Source: Adineta ricciae
Lineage: Eukaryota; Rotifera; Eurotatoria; Adinetida; Adinetidae
Assembly: GCA_905250025.1 (NCBI GenBank)
Contig: CAJNOJ010000062.1
Location: forward strand, 62,001 to 126,000
Direction of reading: 5' to 3'
Length of the DNA: 64,000 nucleotides
Program-made: the position numbers and the translations under genes
Notes under the pieces: model-generated
What the model was told of the DNA's origin: nothing
The model's database searches: none
What the model saw: the letters and a program-made list of their open reading frames with translations, nothing else
In this document: one piece after another, positions 49,452 through 60,940 of the stretch
Numbering within the stretch: position 1 is the first letter of the stretch
Layout of the letters: each line of letters opens with the position of its first letter

Positions 49452-50115
49452 GTCTTTATTTGAGTGTATTTACGAAGAAACTGATTGTGGATTTTGAAAT
49501 ATTCAGGTGTCTTTCTCGATATATATATACCTCGATGATCCTCTGGATAAGATCTGAATCAATTCAAGCGTAGCTAACAAAAATAAACATCAATTGACGT
49601 CAGTAATGAATAATCACTAATGGCCAAGTTTCGTTTTATGAAAATCAGAATTAGATTTCATTGCACTCGTTTTTATAAGAAACCAAAGACGATCGAAAAG
49701 CCTGCAGTTCATACGAACATCAATAATACAAATTGTTTTATTTTACTTCTAGATTTGTTGCTAATTAAATAAACATAATTGAGTTGTCAAATTAGTTTTA
49801 TTAGTAGTTTTTGTCGGATTTTTTATTTAAAATAAATTTTATGGACTTTATATGGAAACGGTGTAATCGATCATGATATATTGATTATCACGAAGAGCTC
49901 TTTCTAGTTCTGTACTTGTCCACACGTTCATTTCCGTTCTATCTCATATTCATTCATCATTCATTTTTTCTCTGTGAATAGTGCGAAAATGACATTGCTC
50001 TTCTATTACGCGTGTGCACATAGCCAAAGATCATATTCCTCAATATAACTTGCTCGTCATCGTTTCGCACACATGCCTGACTTTTTGCCTCCATGTAGTC
50101 TCCGACAGAGAGAGA

Positions 50116-50247
50116 GCACACATACACACACACACACACGTAAAGTAAATACACCAACGAGAACAGATGCGATACGGAAAAACCTATACGACTATACTTA
50201 ACTTTTCCTCTTCATCATTGTGTGTGTGTGTGTGTGTGTATGTGTGC
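50116..50247. repeat. 24-bp inverted CA/TG repeat, 84-bp loop
   Basis: Arm 1 (50116-50139) is a CA run interrupted once by T; arm 2 (50224-50247) is its exact reverse complement including the interruption. This can fold as a hairpin in either strand or RNA. Confidence 0.8.
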
Positions 50248-50617
50248 GCGCTGTCGTTCGTTCCCGACGAACAACATTACAGCAGAATAGAAGATGCTAC
50301 TTCTCTTACCGCCATCATTGGTCGTCAACTCTCCGAGCGCGAAGCACACAAACACACTTTTTTCTATCCCGTCCGCTTTTTCGCCTCGTCTTCTCCTCTT
50401 CTCTTTCTTTTGTCGTTGTCGAGTATGTCTTGCTTTCCATAATGTGTGTCGGAACACAATTAAACTCGAAAATATGCTGTTAAACTTTCCCATTCTGTTG
50501 AATAGCAACGTTCGTTCTCTTATATTCTTTGACTTAATCTTCCTACATCCTATCGTTTCCATTCCGATCTGTTGATGATGAAAATATAATGGTGAACTCT
50601 TTTATCTTTTTCTTCGT

Positions 50618-50646
50618 CTTTTCTTCTTCTTCTTCTTCTTCTTCTT
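50618..50646. repeat. (TTC)n microsatellite
   Basis: About nine TTC units, one of the purest trinucleotide runs in the window. It lies in the gene-free pyrimidine-rich DNA. Confidence 0.9.
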
Positions 50647-50875
50647 TTTATTATTTCTACCACGACGTTACCAAAATCTGATGTTGCACAGCGTCCGTTC
50701 TTTTCCTTATTCGCAACGTTTCGTAGCAAGAACATATGCAGGCATAATAGTAATGCGCGCATGCTATAGTTCAAGAAAAGAGAATATTCAAAGATAGCCG
50801 TTGTGTGTTTGTGCATTTTTTTTGTACATACTCTCCATCTTTAGACGACTTTGTTTCTCTTTTCCTCATGCGAGA

Positions 50876-50893
50876 TTATATATATATATATAT
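50876..50893. repeat. (TA)n microsatellite
   Basis: Alternating TA run of about 18 nt. Confidence 0.9.
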
Positions 50894-51086
50894 TCCGTTA
50901 GTTGGTTGCCCTCCTTTTCTCTTTCTATCTCGCTCTCTTTTCCTTCACTATAATCAACTCTGAGAAAGCATAAAAGAGTTCGTGTGTGTGTTTTCCATTC
51001 GTTTTCGGCTTCCTATTTTTTTCCTTCTCTTCTGTCTTCCTACTCTTACTCGCACTGTTGTATGTTTGCAGACGCCAAATGCGCGC

Positions 51087-51113
51087 ATATATATATATAT
51101 ACACACACACATA
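51087..51113. repeat. Compound (TA)n(CA)n microsatellite
   Basis: TA run passing directly into a CA run. Part of the same repeat-rich leader region. Confidence 0.9.
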
Positions 51114-51315
51114 CAGAAAAAAGACTAAGAGTGAGGAAGACGAACACATACAGACACAGACATACAAAAGAAAAAGAAAAAAAAGTGGTGTTGCTACTAT
51201 TGAACACAATTTTTTCTTTTTCTTTCTACGTTTTTTTGACTTGCGCTCGATGAAAAAAAAAGTCGAATTGAGCACTTCGGAAGCAAACAGAAACAGAGTT
51301 CGTCGTACTCTCTGC

Positions 51316-51332
51316 TTCTCTCTCTCTCTCTC
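51316..51332. repeat. (CT)n microsatellite
   Basis: Short CT run in pyrimidine-rich DNA. Confidence 0.85.
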
Positions 51333-51694
51333 TATTTCTGCCGTTTCTGCATACATACCTTTTCTTTGTCATTCATTTCAGTGTGAAGAAAAAAAAGGTA
51401 GTGAACTTTTTCTGCGAGCGATTTTTTTCTGACATGAGCAGGGAGAAGCGAAAGCCGAGGTAAAAGTGATAAATAAAAAACGAATGGCGCCCTTTACAAA
51501 AATAAGCTGTTGCCATCTGTTCATATATATACTCTCTCTTTTCGTCTATCAATCATGTTCACTTTATTGGTATGAATACACAAATTTTCGGATGAACTTT
51601 TTTTTCGCGAGAGAGAAAACGCTTGCCACTACTTGCAAGTTTAATAGAAAAGAAAACGCTTTTTTTTCTTTCCTTTTAGCCATTTTCTATTTCG

Positions 51695-53794
51695 ATGAGT
51701 GAACAGAAAACAAGCACTTTCCATGCACCACCGCCATTAGGTTCAGTTGCAAATACACTGAACAATCCACATAACCAGAAAATGGATTCGATCGACTACA
51801 CTGCTGATGAAAGTATGATTGCTGTAAGTAGAATTCAATTTGTGATTCTGTTGAAAGTAAGTTGCACGCTTTTCATTAGGACTTCATGGCTGTTCTACCA
51901 CAACTTGATCCGAACGATTCATCAACGCCAATTACACCCCCGACACTGAAACTCAAAGGACAACTGAATGAATCATCAAAGATTCTGGGAAAATTCGATG
52001 CATTTGCTGCTGCCGTTCAACAACAACAACAACAGCAGCTGCAACAAAATGGTATTTCTCTTGCTTCGGCTTTTGTGAAAAAAGTTCAACAACAATTACT
52101 ACCTGCAACAACTGTCGATTCGTCATCATTACCATCCTCACCTTCGTCATTAGTACAGCCTGTAACGAATCAAGCCGATTATTCGAATAATAAGAGAAAA
52201 CGTAAAGTTGAACGACCTGCCCAAAAGCGTATTCGCGGTTCGTACAAACTTGTTTCACCTGAACAGAAAGTAATGATACACGAATACGCCGAAAAGCATG
52301 GTGTTAAAGCAGCATCAAAGTTATTTCAAGTCGCACCATCAACAATCGCCTCGTGGTTATATCAAAAACCCAACGGTGAACGAACATCAGCTATACGAAA
52401 TAAGGAAGCGCACTCGCGTATACTCGAATGGATTCAAGCACGACAAGAGAATGGCGAACGTGTGAACAACCGCGACTTTCATATGTTCGCATTAGAAACC
52501 ATGAGAGAACTGACTGGCAATCCTGAGTTCGCCGCATCACGATCATGGTGTTCGAATTTCCTGAAAAAATACAACATTCAATTGGATAGGTAAGCATCGA
52601 ACACAAAACGGTTGTAAGATGAAATGAACAAAGACTCGAGTCTAAAATAGCAGTGATTAATCGTGTTACATACATCTATGTATTGCATTTATTTTCAAAA
52701 TAGAATGAATATCACTGATGTATTTGAAAGAAGAGGCTTGAATTTGATCTTTAGTTTCATTTTGCATTTATGTTTTTGTTTTATTTCATTTCTTCTAGCG
52801 ATAAACAAGCCGATTCCACCTCGGCACAATTTCGGTTTGATTCAATTGATGAAAATGCTAGTGGTAAGTAGCTGCGAACATACGTCAGATGTCGTCCCTA
52901 TGCATCGACGTTGAGTCTTTGTTTCAATTGCTTATTCGATCGTATGTTTTTTTTTTTGTAGAAAGTTCTCAATGTTATACAGGAGGTGGTAGTCAGATCG
53001 ATGAAGCCTCGGACGATGACGATAATGGTCCAAGTCTTCACATTTTCAACGATGATGATAACCAGGAGAGTCCCCCGCGATTATCCACAAGTGATTACAA
53101 CAATAACCAACGAACGAATTCGAATCATCGTCTGTCTCCATCATCGCAATTGAAGAGTATCAATGGACTCGATGATGTTTCAACAACAACATCAACAACA
53201 AATATGACAAAAGGTGAACAAGATAATGATTTTCATAGTTCTTCACCAACGTCATCATCGAATAAAACTTCTCTGGGAACGGCCTTACCTGCATCATCAT
53301 CGATGGCTAGTAAGCGTCTTACTGGTACACTTAATCGATTGTTGCAGTCGGCTATTAATCGACCAAATGGACATAATTATCACCAACATGTTAATGGAAT
53401 ATCATCATCACCATCCGCGTCATCATCATCTATTGTTGATTCAGCAGGAAAAGAACCGAAAGTCAGTTTGGAAATGAACACACAAGCTATCGAAAGTACG
53501 TTTCGTATAGAACTCGATTTTCTTCATATTCTCCGTGTATTTTTCAGCATTCGTTCAACATTTTGATAGCTCATTCAATACCATGACTTATTTCCAAGAA
53601 AAACTTCAACAATTACTCGTTTCTATTGCGCGTAAGTTAATTATTTCTTTTCCTCAAAGTTCCTTTTCATGATTTGTTTGGTTTTTCCGTTTTCAGAAGA
53701 ACGAGATAATTATCGAACACTTTATCTCAAAGAACATGACCGTCGCTTGGCGGCCGAGTTACGTTTAAAAGACAATAGCAATACAATACACTAG
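51695..53794 (+). CDS. CENP-B/Tigger-type DNA-binding protein without transposase core (probably domesticated)
   Basis: About six exons, ATG at 51695 (MSEQKTSTFHAPPPLGSV). Order: Ser/Pro-rich start; a poly-Gln tract from CAA/CAG repeats (about 52015-52045); a nuclear-signal-like basic stretch (NNKRKRKVERPAQKRIRG); the first helix-turn-helix (SPEQKVMIHEYAEKHGVKAA, SKLFQVAPSTIASWL); and the second, HTH_Tnp_Tc5-like (ILEWIQARQENGERV, FAASRSWCSNFLKKYNI), which is the CENP-B/pogo/Tigger pattern. After this comes a Ser/Asp-rich disordered region, then a short helical, probably coiled-coil end (YFQEKLQQLLVSIA, YLKEHDRRLAAELRL). No DDE catalytic domain follows, no terminal repeats flank it, and it has introns, so it looks like a host gene. 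Nuclear DNA-binding or regulatory role is inferred. Confidence 0.85.
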
Positions 53795-54484
53795 TCAATC
53801 AAAACTACAATAATTTGTTTGTTTTCTATGCCCTCCTTTCTATCTTTGTGCCAGACAAAAAGCTGTGATCGTTTCTTCTCTTTTTATCTCTCTCTCTCTC
53901 TTTCTCACTTGAACGAAACTTTTCAAAAGAAGTTGGATGTTCTTCTTTCGACGACAACAGACTAAATCAAAGTCAACATTTTGCAATAATTGTCATTTTT
54001 CTCTTCTTCGTGTGCTTTGTTTTATAGCGATGTTTTGTTTCTGTGTGCCTTTCTTTTTCGTCTCAGCAGTATAATTTTACTCACTTTTGTTGTGTTGTGT
54101 GTGATCTGATTTCTTTTGCTACAATGACATGTGTTTATAGAAATCTCTTGTTCTAGTCATTTTTTTCAGTTTTCAACAGGAAAAAAAACCGAAGAACAAA
54201 TGAAAGTCTTCATCTGATATTCAACGAACGATCTGCGTGAGAATGTATACATCTGTCTCGCATCGTCTATCGTACTACCAAGTATTAATTAAGGAAAAAG
54301 AAAGAAAATGAGCTGCTTGAATTTTTCTTCCGTTGAATATATTTAATCATTTAACATCAGCCTATTTTCTTTTTCTGTTCATAATAAAATATAGAAATCG
54401 AATAACAACAACAACAACAACAAAAAAACGAACAAAGAAGGACCAGTTTCGAAGGTAACAGACGAATATTTGAAAAGAAAAGTC
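53795..54484. other. Convergent intergenic region
   Basis: About 690 bp between the CENP-B-type gene and the transporter. Very T-rich, with a CT run at about 53887-53903 and an AAC run at about 54403-54423. No gene seen; likely both 3' UTRs. Confidence 0.5.
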
Positions 54485-56675
54485 TCATGTCAAGACATGA
54501 TCATGACTATCACTCTCAAGATTCAATAGACGAGCTTTCTGTTCGATTATTCTTGCATCAACATAGAGTCCATTTGATTCTGGTTTCGAATTTGGTAAGA
54601 GTAAACAAAACATTAAAGCAACTGTAGCAAGTAAAGCACCGAAAAGAAATGGTGGACCGGGTACATCACGTGTCAACATGGAGAGATACATCTGCTTTTC
54701 CATAACACGTATACTCGTATGATTCAATCGCGTTGGCATCGTTGTCGATAATGTCGGCGAAACCGATTCATTTAAATTAACATCAAACAAATAAAAGATG
54801 AAACCAAACAAAGCAGGACCAAGTCCATTACATAACCCACGTACACCATTGACCATACCTTGAACTAAACCTAAAGTCGACATTGATTTTTAGTTGATGT
54901 CTCAGTGTACGACAAGATGCTTTTACCTTGCTGATTGTCCTTAGCATAGACAGAAACAAATGCACTAATTGATGGATATGTTACAGAAGATAATGCAGCT
55001 AGACCGCCAGCAAACCACATAACCCTAATTAGATGAAGTTCTCCGACAAAGTCTGCCTTTTCTTTTCGTCTTCTAACTTACCAATTTGATGTGGCGATGC
55101 CATATGCTGCTAATTGCACGATTTGAAAAAATAATCCAACCATAATTGTTTCTTTCGAACCGAAATATCGTTGTAAGCAAGCCAATAATGCTGTCTACAA
55201 ATTCACTTCACTACAAACTAGCAACTTCGAAAGGAACGATCTTTACTTGAGCAATACAGGAAAAAATTCCGACGAAAGCAATGAAATAAGCGATCTCATC
55301 TTCGGAAAAGCCAAGCATCTAGAAAGAACATTTCCTCGCAATATCTGATGAGACACAAACAAACATACTAATCGTAGATAAACAAAAAAACAGGAATATT
55401 GTCCGGCTTCTATAATTAGATGAAAATCATAATAATGAATCGTTATTGATTTCGCTGAATCCTTACCGGGTAGATAGGAGAGAAGTACAATGAGACATAT
55501 TAAACAGATGAAACGATCATGAGTGATATTTCGAAGGGCCTATCGAAGAAGTTTTTCTAAAAATGACCCATACAAGAAACAAAACTCACGGCAAATGGAT
55601 CGATTTTATCCCATGATATTTTCTGATCAGTACGCAATCGTTCCGGCAACGATTCGGGCACGACAAAGAAGATGAATATTAAGTCCAAGATAGCCACTGC
55701 TGTGCCTGACAAATCGAGTCAAACATAATCAATACAAACAGAAGAATCGATCGTAATCGAAAGCATACCCAATGCAATAACGAAATTTTCACTATATAAT
55801 CGTGCTAGATGTGCACCAATAGCTGGACTTGTGATTAATGATGCAGCAAATGTAGCTGTTACCAAGCCTAAGGATACAAAAGTCAATGAAATAAATAATG
55901 AGAAGCGCAGACCAATATCCACATACCATAAGCTGCACTTCGTGAATTCTCATCAGTAACATCAGCAACATATGAATAAACAACGCTGAATGTAACAGAA
56001 AAGAGACCACTAATACTGATCAAAGCGAAGTACCACCTAAATGAATGAGAGTTGGTTAACAAAATTTGATCAAAGGGTGTCAAGTCAGTTACATTGGACT
56101 AATTTTCATCAATGGAATTGGACAGCACGTGAAAAATACAGTGATTAACAAGAATGATTTTCTTCCCCAAACATCGGAATAAGCACCAAGTAATGGTGAG
56201 CTCAAAAATGTCAATAGACCTCTACAAACAAGTAAATTTTCATATCGATTCATCTGGCAAAACATATTGAACGTACTTGACTCCGTGAATAACACCATTC
56301 ATGAGAAAAGTATGCGTTGGAAATGTTTTATTGAGTGTCTAAATAATGAAAATCTTCTAGGCAGATTTGACAAGACTTCCCGTACCGATATAACTGGATT
56401 CGTCAGGAGACCCCAAGCAAAGAATTCGAGAAAGATGACCACAAGTCCATGATACACACTTGGCTTGCCGAAACCAGGTGGCTAGAAGGAGAAGAGTATC
56501 GAATTCAGAATAATTACATCAACTAGTATCGTTAGGAAAGAAAGAGAAACAAATTCAATACTTTGAGTAGAGTATATCGTCTATTTTTAAACTTGGCATG
56601 TTTTGCTTCGTCTTCGTCATCATTATCGTTGTCCATCATTTGCGTCTTCTCGACATCGGCTTCATAATCTGTCAT
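54485..56675 (-). CDS. MFSD14/HIAT1-type major facilitator transporter
   Basis: Twelve-TM MFS membrane transporter, substrate not established in the family. ATG at 56675 (MTDYEADVEKTQMMDNDND) is my choice of start because the frame runs into conserved sequence. A basic exon at about 56915-56975 (MIPTKTRRRLTSATHHMNRR) is upstream but does not join in frame, so it is probably UTR or an alternative 5' exon. Conserved pieces: GKPSVYHGLVVIFLEFFAWG, LMNGVIHGVKGLLTFLSSPL, GAYSDVWGRKSFLLITVFF, TCCPIPLMKISP, YSYVADVTDENSRSAAYG, LVTATFAASLITSPAIGAHL and, at the end, VQGMVNGVRGLCNGLGPAL. The WGRKS loop is the MFS signature. About ten exons. The tail ends SHDHVLT. Confidence 0.93.
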
Positions 56676-59071
56676 GACCGATGACGAAAGACGTCGGATT
56701 TTATTTGACACCACTATTGCCGCCAGTGAATCTTTTTAACATATACACTCAGGTCAGTCAGTATGACAGTAACACAATAATAGACAAAAAAAAAGTTCAC
56801 TATTGTGATTCATATAAAAAAGAAAGACCTATTTCGATTTAAATAATAATGTTTTTTTTCGTGTGTGTGTGTTTATATGGAAATAATAAGTCAACAAATG
56901 AAGTGAAACATCTTACCAAACTACGACGGTTCATGTGATGAGTAGCGCTCGTCAAACGACGACGAGTTTTTGTTGGAATCATATGGAGAGGTATTCAATT
57001 AGATTACAACGATAGGACTCATATAGTATCCTTTTTCTCGAGCTTTACAACAATAATAATCATCATAACTTAGGGCGCACCTCTCCTTCTACAATGCATA
57101 AATACGTACGTGCACCACCTGATAGTCAGTGACGCGATCTTGAAAGAAAGAAAGAAAAACTGGCTCGTGAATACAATCGTCGATGTGATTCATCGTCAAA
57201 ACTTGCTAGTCAGGCTCCTATTGGAGCGTTGTTTTGGCCGACAGAAAAAAGAATATAGAGAGCGCGTTAAATGCTATCATATCTATAAACATACTTACAC
57301 AAACTGTCGGACATCTTTTTTAATACAACAAATCAAATAAAAGCACTTGTTCTCACTCTTCAGTGTGTAATATTTAGGAAAATATCTCATCACTCAACTT
57401 TTGCTGATGCTATTAGTATCAGCCTTGACTGGTGGTGTTGCATGATATCCATTGTGCCACAAGCTATAACTAACTCCATATGTGTTCAATGCGAATTGTA
57501 TGTATGTATATTGAAGAGCTCTGCGAATGATAATCTGAGGAAGACCTAATATAAGTCATTATAGATAAACTAGATGTAAAACGTGAATAACTACAACTCT
57601 CGATATTAAATTCAGCTACACAAGTCATGAAAAAGTCGACGACGAGTAGAAAACATGTTGTCGGATTCACTCAGGCTTCTCCGCACGAGGAGATAATCCT
57701 TATCAGTACTTGTGATGATTATAATTTTCAAAAGAAAATCCAAATAAACACAGCGGGAGAAAATCGCGATGGTTGAAAGCAGATAGACACAAGAGTCATA
57801 TTTTTATGTACAAAATAAAAAACTGATCGATATTTCTACAATGATAGAAACGGATGATGATGATGATGAGGGGAGAAGTATGAACTAGTAGAAAGAAGAA
57901 AAAGTACAAACATCTCATGCACGTACATGTGCATGATATTTCTGCTATAATTATGCTTGCTGCTCACAGCATGCTTTCTTCTTATCTAGTGCGGTTCTGC
58001 GTTGTTTCTTTATTTCATCTCAAATCTGTTCTCTGTCACTCTATTCTCTGCTCAGTTCAAGTGTTGTACAGAAATCTCTTGTTCTACTCAAAAGCACTTT
58101 CTGGAACAAACTCAATCAACATGCCTAATGGAATTAGAAGACAAACGAAAAATATTCACTCCCGAATCGCTGTAGCGAAGCAGCATCTACACAGCTCATA
58201 TTACTTAGATGAATCCAAACCTGTAGGGAAAACATCGAGGAAAATAATACCTCGAAATTCATATTTAAAGAATTATAAATAGTCGATTCCAAGAGATTAT
58301 CTTTCTTCTATATACATGCGTTAATACCTCAACTGCGCATGAAATAACAACACGAGAGATCATTATTCAACAATACAAGCATATCAGATATCTAACAGCG
58401 AGTGAACGTTGTTTATTTGCTACTGGATTACTAATAGCAATGGAAAATATCGATTTATTTCTAAATGTGTTCACCATCATGTTGGTATAATAGTGACAAT
58501 TGAATAAATTCACCGAAAGTTTATGAGTCAAGATGATTTACAGAATCAAATGCGTTCGATGCACTCTCGAAATGGGAGAAACATGACGCTTTAAAAAGCA
58601 ACAATTTCTTTAAACTTACAATCGAACAGCGCCCACATTTTCCCACCTTACAAAACTATGATTTGTTGTTATGAATGTCCTCACCGAGTGCAATGACGGT
58701 TTTCAACTTTGATCTATATGAATCATGAGAAAAAGTAGAATCGTCGTGGAATATTCATATTCACGAAATGTACTTTCGAGAGACAAAAACCTATAGCTTA
58801 AACACTTTCATGCCTGAATGACTATTTTTTTTCTCCTCTCGGCTTCATTTCTCGATGATTTCTTTGCCACCTGTCATTCGTTTTCGTTCGAAGTATCCAA
58901 TGAGAAATGCGTAGAAGGGTAAAAACAGAAACACAAAACAATTTATTCAAGTACAAACATCAACAGAAACGAACATACACGTAATAAAATATTATTTCTC
59001 AAGACATCAACATTTGCACCGTGTGCGACATAGGTAAGAATCAAATTAGAAAAAACCCGACACGGAAATCG
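56676..59071. other. Divergent intergenic region (transporter / CP2)
   Basis: About 2.4 kb. Contains the possible upstream transporter exon (about 56915-56975), a GAT run at 57852-57869 and an imperfect palindrome (TCATGCAC...GTGCATGA) at about 57915-57936. A plus frame at 57917-58282 (121 codons) shows no motif. No other gene recognised. Confidence 0.4.
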
Positions 59072-60709
59072 ATGTCACTGTTAAATGATTCAGCCATATC
59101 AACGCTTCTATTTCGTATTGAGAACCTCTTCGATGGTCAGCCACTGACACAGAAGTATTCTCAAACAAGTTCTTCTGATTTTTCATCAAATCACATTCTG
59201 CCCGATGTAAGTCACGGCAACGATCTTGTCGATGATCTCGATCAATATTTAAACAATACCGAGCGATTCTCGGATCAAAGCAGTACATCGTCACCAGCGA
59301 TTTCGCCATCATCGGCTGCGTTAACACAACAAATAATACCAACATCATCATCTCAATTTCAGATTGTCCTCAATGCATTAACTGCATCGTCAGCACGAAT
59401 CAATGAAGAAACGACAACCTATTTAAATCAAGGTCAGCCCTATGAAATAAAATTCAGTGAAAATAACTACTCGTCATCCGGTGAAAATCATTCCTTACCA
59501 ATTGTATATCGATCAATATTACGTTTATGTTTTTGGGACAAAAATTTACAAGCGCAAGAACGTGAATTAGTACAAAAATGGTTAAACGAATATCAATTAT
59601 CGTCCTTATTCGATATTGACATGAATTTAACTTACGGTGTTTTATCCGTCATATGTTCTCGACAGATACCGAATGCAGTGGAAATCGTTTGGGACACATC
59701 GACGACTGCGTCTCTATTCGTGCGATTTAGATGTACATCGACTGATTTCGCTCAGAAACGACACGGCGGAGAAAAAGGGATACCATTACGAATTCAAATC
59801 GATACATACCATGAAAATGATGTTGCCGACGTCAAACATTTACATTCGTGTTGCTGTAAAATTCAGTTGTTTCGTTTGAAAGGTGCACAGAGAAAGAATA
59901 AAGCGGATAAAATGAGAATCGACAAGTTAAATCAAGATCAACGTCGACGTTATCAAATAACATCAGAATATACAATTTTACAGCCATGCGCTGCTTCGTC
60001 ACTATACACATTGAAACTTCTCAGTTTATCTCATCCACCTGATGATCTGTCCGATGTTTATACTCAATCGTCTATTGCAGCAGATAATCTTGTCATCACG
60101 AAACAAGATAATGACAATTCCGAGTCGAAATCTAATCCTAATTATAGTACACATCGTGAATCTCTCTCACCAACGTTACCGACGGACGCCAAATGTATGT
60201 TTTCGAAGTGGCCAAAAGAGAAAACTGATGTTCAAACCAAAATAACTATTCGATCATCGAATGACGATGTGTTGAAATGGTTGGAAACCAATTCGTTTTC
60301 ATCTGTTTTGAATCGATTTGAACATTATACTGGTATTGATCTTCTTCGTCTAACTTCAAATGAAATTCGTCGAATATGTAACGATGATGATGCAATAAGC
60401 ATCCGTCTGTATAATCTCTTACACGAAACAGTTGTTCCACCAGTACGAACCTTCTATATTAAAACAGGTCATAGTGACATATATTCAGCTGTTTATTTAC
60501 ATGCTCTGACACGTGATGATTTACAAGAAAAACTTTGTGAATTAACACAACAACAACAAGCTTGTAATATGACACTTGAGTTTAACAAGATTCAGATTCA
60601 AATCGATAGTGATAATGTAGTGAAATATTCTATGCCGGACCAAGGTCGTTACTTTTTGAAAATTGTCTCACGTGAATTTATTCTCAGTTCAATAAATTCT
60701 TCGGAATAA
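59072..60709 (+). CDS. Grainyhead/CP2-family transcription factor, LSF branch (TFCP2/UBP1-like)
   Basis: Uninterrupted frame of about 545 aa. A GTG codon at 59021 extends the frame, but the first ATG is 59072 (MSLLNDSAISTLLFRIEN), which I use. Ser-rich N-terminus, then the CP2 DNA-binding domain: SQFQIVLNALTASSARINEE, TTTYLNQGQPYEIKF, YRSILRLCFWDKNLQ, VEIVWDTSTTASLFVRF, KRHGGEKGIPLRIQIDTYHE, HLHSCCCKIQLFRLKGAQRK. A SAM-like domain follows (VLKWLETNSFSSVLNRFEHY, TGIDLLRLTSNEIRRICNDD), then a C-terminal oligomerisation domain (IYSAVYLHALTRDDLQEKLC). The SAM-like domain places it in the LSF rather than Grainyhead branch. Nuclear. It has no introns, unlike most neighbours. Stop at 60707-60709. 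Confidence 0.93.
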   Translation: MSLLNDSAISTLLFRIENLFDGQPLTQKYSQTSSSDFSSNHILPDVSHGNDLVDDLDQYLNNTERFSDQSSTSSPAISPSSAALTQQIIPTSSSQFQIVLNALTASSARINEETTTYLNQGQPYEIKFSENNYSSSGENHSLPIVYRSILRLCFWDKNLQAQERELVQKWLNEYQLSSLFDIDMNLTYGVLSVICSRQIPNAVEIVWDTSTTASLFVRFRCTSTDFAQKRHGGEKGIPLRIQIDTYHENDVADVKHLHSCCCKIQLFRLKGAQRKNKADKMRIDKLNQDQRRRYQITSEYTILQPCAASSLYTLKLLSLSHPPDDLSDVYTQSSIAADNLVITKQDNDNSESKSNPNYSTHRESLSPTLPTDAKCMFSKWPKEKTDVQTKITIRSSNDDVLKWLETNSFSSVLNRFEHYTGIDLLRLTSNEIRRICNDDDAISIRLYNLLHETVVPPVRTFYIKTGHSDIYSAVYLHALTRDDLQEKLCELTQQQQACNMTLEFNKIQIQIDSDNVVKYSMPDQGRYFLKIVSREFILSSINSSE

Positions 60710-60940
60710 CCTTGTAATTTCTAGTCATTCAAGTCTTCAATGGTTTTGCCCTTCTTGTTTTAGAGATGTCATATTGCATTTTATTACGAAAGAAAAATCA
60801 CATGTAATAAATTCATAAAAAAAACTATCGATCACACTTATTTTTGATTACTAGTAGCGTATCATATGTGTTCTTCGAATAGTACTCGTCTAAAAAGTCG
60901 AATCAGAATCAGTTTCTTTCACAAATTATCGTCGAGATTC

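Larger units (their letters stand above)
49452..51694. other. Microsatellite- and pyrimidine-rich region upstream of the CENP-B-type gene
   Basis: About 2.2 kb. Left part (49452-50000) is plain AT-rich flank. From about 50100 it is packed with simple repeats (CA, GT, TTC, TA, CT) and long pyrimidine runs. It ends with a strong acceptor (TTCTTTCCTTTTAG) at 51679, 15 nt before the next ATG, so much of it may be 5' UTR or a first intron. Frames of 80-150 codons on both strands here are low-complexity and not supported as genes. Confidence 0.55.

Noticed and set aside
50984..51432. Overlapping open frames of 89-148 codons on both strands
   Set aside because: Low-complexity Lys/Phe/Leu strings produced by pyrimidine runs and microsatellites; no family motif.
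57917..58282. 121-codon plus frame starting MHVHVHD
   Set aside because: ATG lies in an imperfect palindrome; composition shifts midway and no motif or splice context is seen.
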